A stretch of 64,000 nt of DNA from Niastella soli (GTDB taxonomy: Bacteria; Bacteroidota; Bacteroidia; Chitinophagales; Chitinophagaceae): contig NZ_JAGHKO010000005.1 of the NCBI RefSeq assembly GCF_017742245.1, forward strand, positions 651,747 through 715,746, given 5' to 3'. A program made the translations under genes and the position numbers. Numbering within the stretch: the stretch's first letter is position 1; each line of letters starts with the position of its first letter. Below are positions 63,494-64,000 of this stretch, piece after piece. The notes beneath the pieces are model-generated. The model was not told where the DNA came from. It was given only the letters and a program-made list of their open reading frames with translations, and searched no databases.

Positions 63494-63685
63494 ATGAAAC
63501 ACATAATAATATTCTTTGTGTTCAAAGCTGAGACAAGAAAAGGCGAACCCGTGTGGAATTTAACAAAGGAGAAAATGGCGGTAAAGGAGAATATACAACT
63601 CTGTCAGGTGGTCTCGCTGGCGCAGATCTCCAAATACAAACCGATCAATCTTGGGATTATTGAAGAGACCTGTGAACAGAAGTAA
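63494..63685 (+). CDS. Small hypothetical frame
   Basis: A 63-codon frame (MKHIIIFFVFKAETRKGEPV...). No family is recognised and it may be a remnant or chance frame. About 75 bp after the GH51 stop. Confidence 0.25.
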   Translation: MKHIIIFFVFKAETRKGEPVWNLTKEKMAVKENIQLCQVVSLAQISKYKPINLGIIEETCEQK

Positions 63686-64000
63686 GACCGGATAGGGATT
63701 TTAGAAGATCATCACCTTTCGGTATGTTCGAAACGAAAAACATTTATTGATTAAGTTCAATTGCCAACTGAAATAACTACGCAATCTGCTTGTGATTCTC
63801 TTCCTCAGTTTTTTGAATCACTCTCTCCTTCACCTTAACCAAATAAAAAAGCTGCATCAAATTGATACAGCTTTGTATTTACAGTTCAGTATTTCGGTTT
63901 TCTTTTTACATGCCTTACCGAGTTAATTATAACACTATTACAACCAAGTAAGGAAAACGGTTAATTCTTATTCTTCTAAACTGAGTATTGATTGGGGGAT
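63686..64000. other. Window end without a recognised gene
   Basis: Apart from a possible terminator at 63847-63876 nothing is recognised on either strand. Confidence 0.4.
63847..63876. terminator. Possible terminator
   Basis: AGCTG-ATCAA/TTGAT-CAGCT imperfect stem, with A6 before and TTTGTATT after. Confidence 0.4.

Overview
The window looks like a chromosome segment of a Bacteroidota bacterium, probably in or near the Chitinophagaceae. The signs are a SusC/SusD pair, several polysaccharide-degrading secreted enzymes, a Por-type (T9SS) C-terminal sorting domain, many AraC-type regulators and Bacteroidota-style promoters (TTTG-N19-TAnnTTTG). No 16S or marker gene is present, so genus is not claimed.

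Layout. Positions 1-22.9 kb are ordinary chromosome: the end of a SusC-like receptor, a SusD-like lipoprotein and a DUF4397 lipoprotein; small membrane and metabolic genes with AraC regulators; a GH115-GH28 operon; a secreted GH64 beta-1,3-glucanase; a ChbG-type deacetylase, an alpha/beta hydrolase and an ATPase. At 22921-23005 lies tRNA-Ser(UGA) with a clear promoter. Everything from the 3' end of this tRNA to about 62.2 kb is an accessory island. A 13-bp piece of the tRNA 3' end (CCTCTCTCTCCGC) occurs six times (22994, 24807, 24974, 40274, 40441, 62189) and divides the island into modules. Chromosomal sequence resumes at 62.2 kb with an N-terminally truncated GH51 arabinofuranosidase.

Modules. 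(1) 23.0-24.8 kb: a membrane coiled-coil protein, an XRE repressor with an 18-bp palindromic operator, and an N-terminal integrase fragment. (2) 25.0-40.3 kb: a complete type I-B CRISPR-Cas locus (cas6-cas8b-cas7-cas5-cas3-cas4-cas1-cas2) with a 57-repeat array and an eroded 5-repeat array upstream. It is bounded on each side by an identical 180-bp repeat. (3) 40.45-62.2 kb: a mobilizable element with a full tyrosine integrase, relaxase, MobC, primase-like and excisionase-like genes. Its cargo includes an ADP-ribosylglycohydrolase, a pentapeptide protein, lipoproteins, and a 1023-aa protein fusing an Mrr-like nuclease domain to a STAND-type NTPase, a likely anti-phage sensor.

How it fits together. 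The island appears to have grown by repeated site-specific insertion at one tRNA-Ser gene. It carries at least one certain defence system (I-B CRISPR-Cas) and one probable one (Mrr-STAND). The most unusual structures are: the 180-bp repeats, each holding four perfect hairpins between two tRNA-derived cores; candidate recombinase arm sites at the module ends; two CRISPR spacers that differ only at synonymous codon positions of one protein; and two lipoprotein genes each bracketed by a full gene and a diverged partial copy of it.
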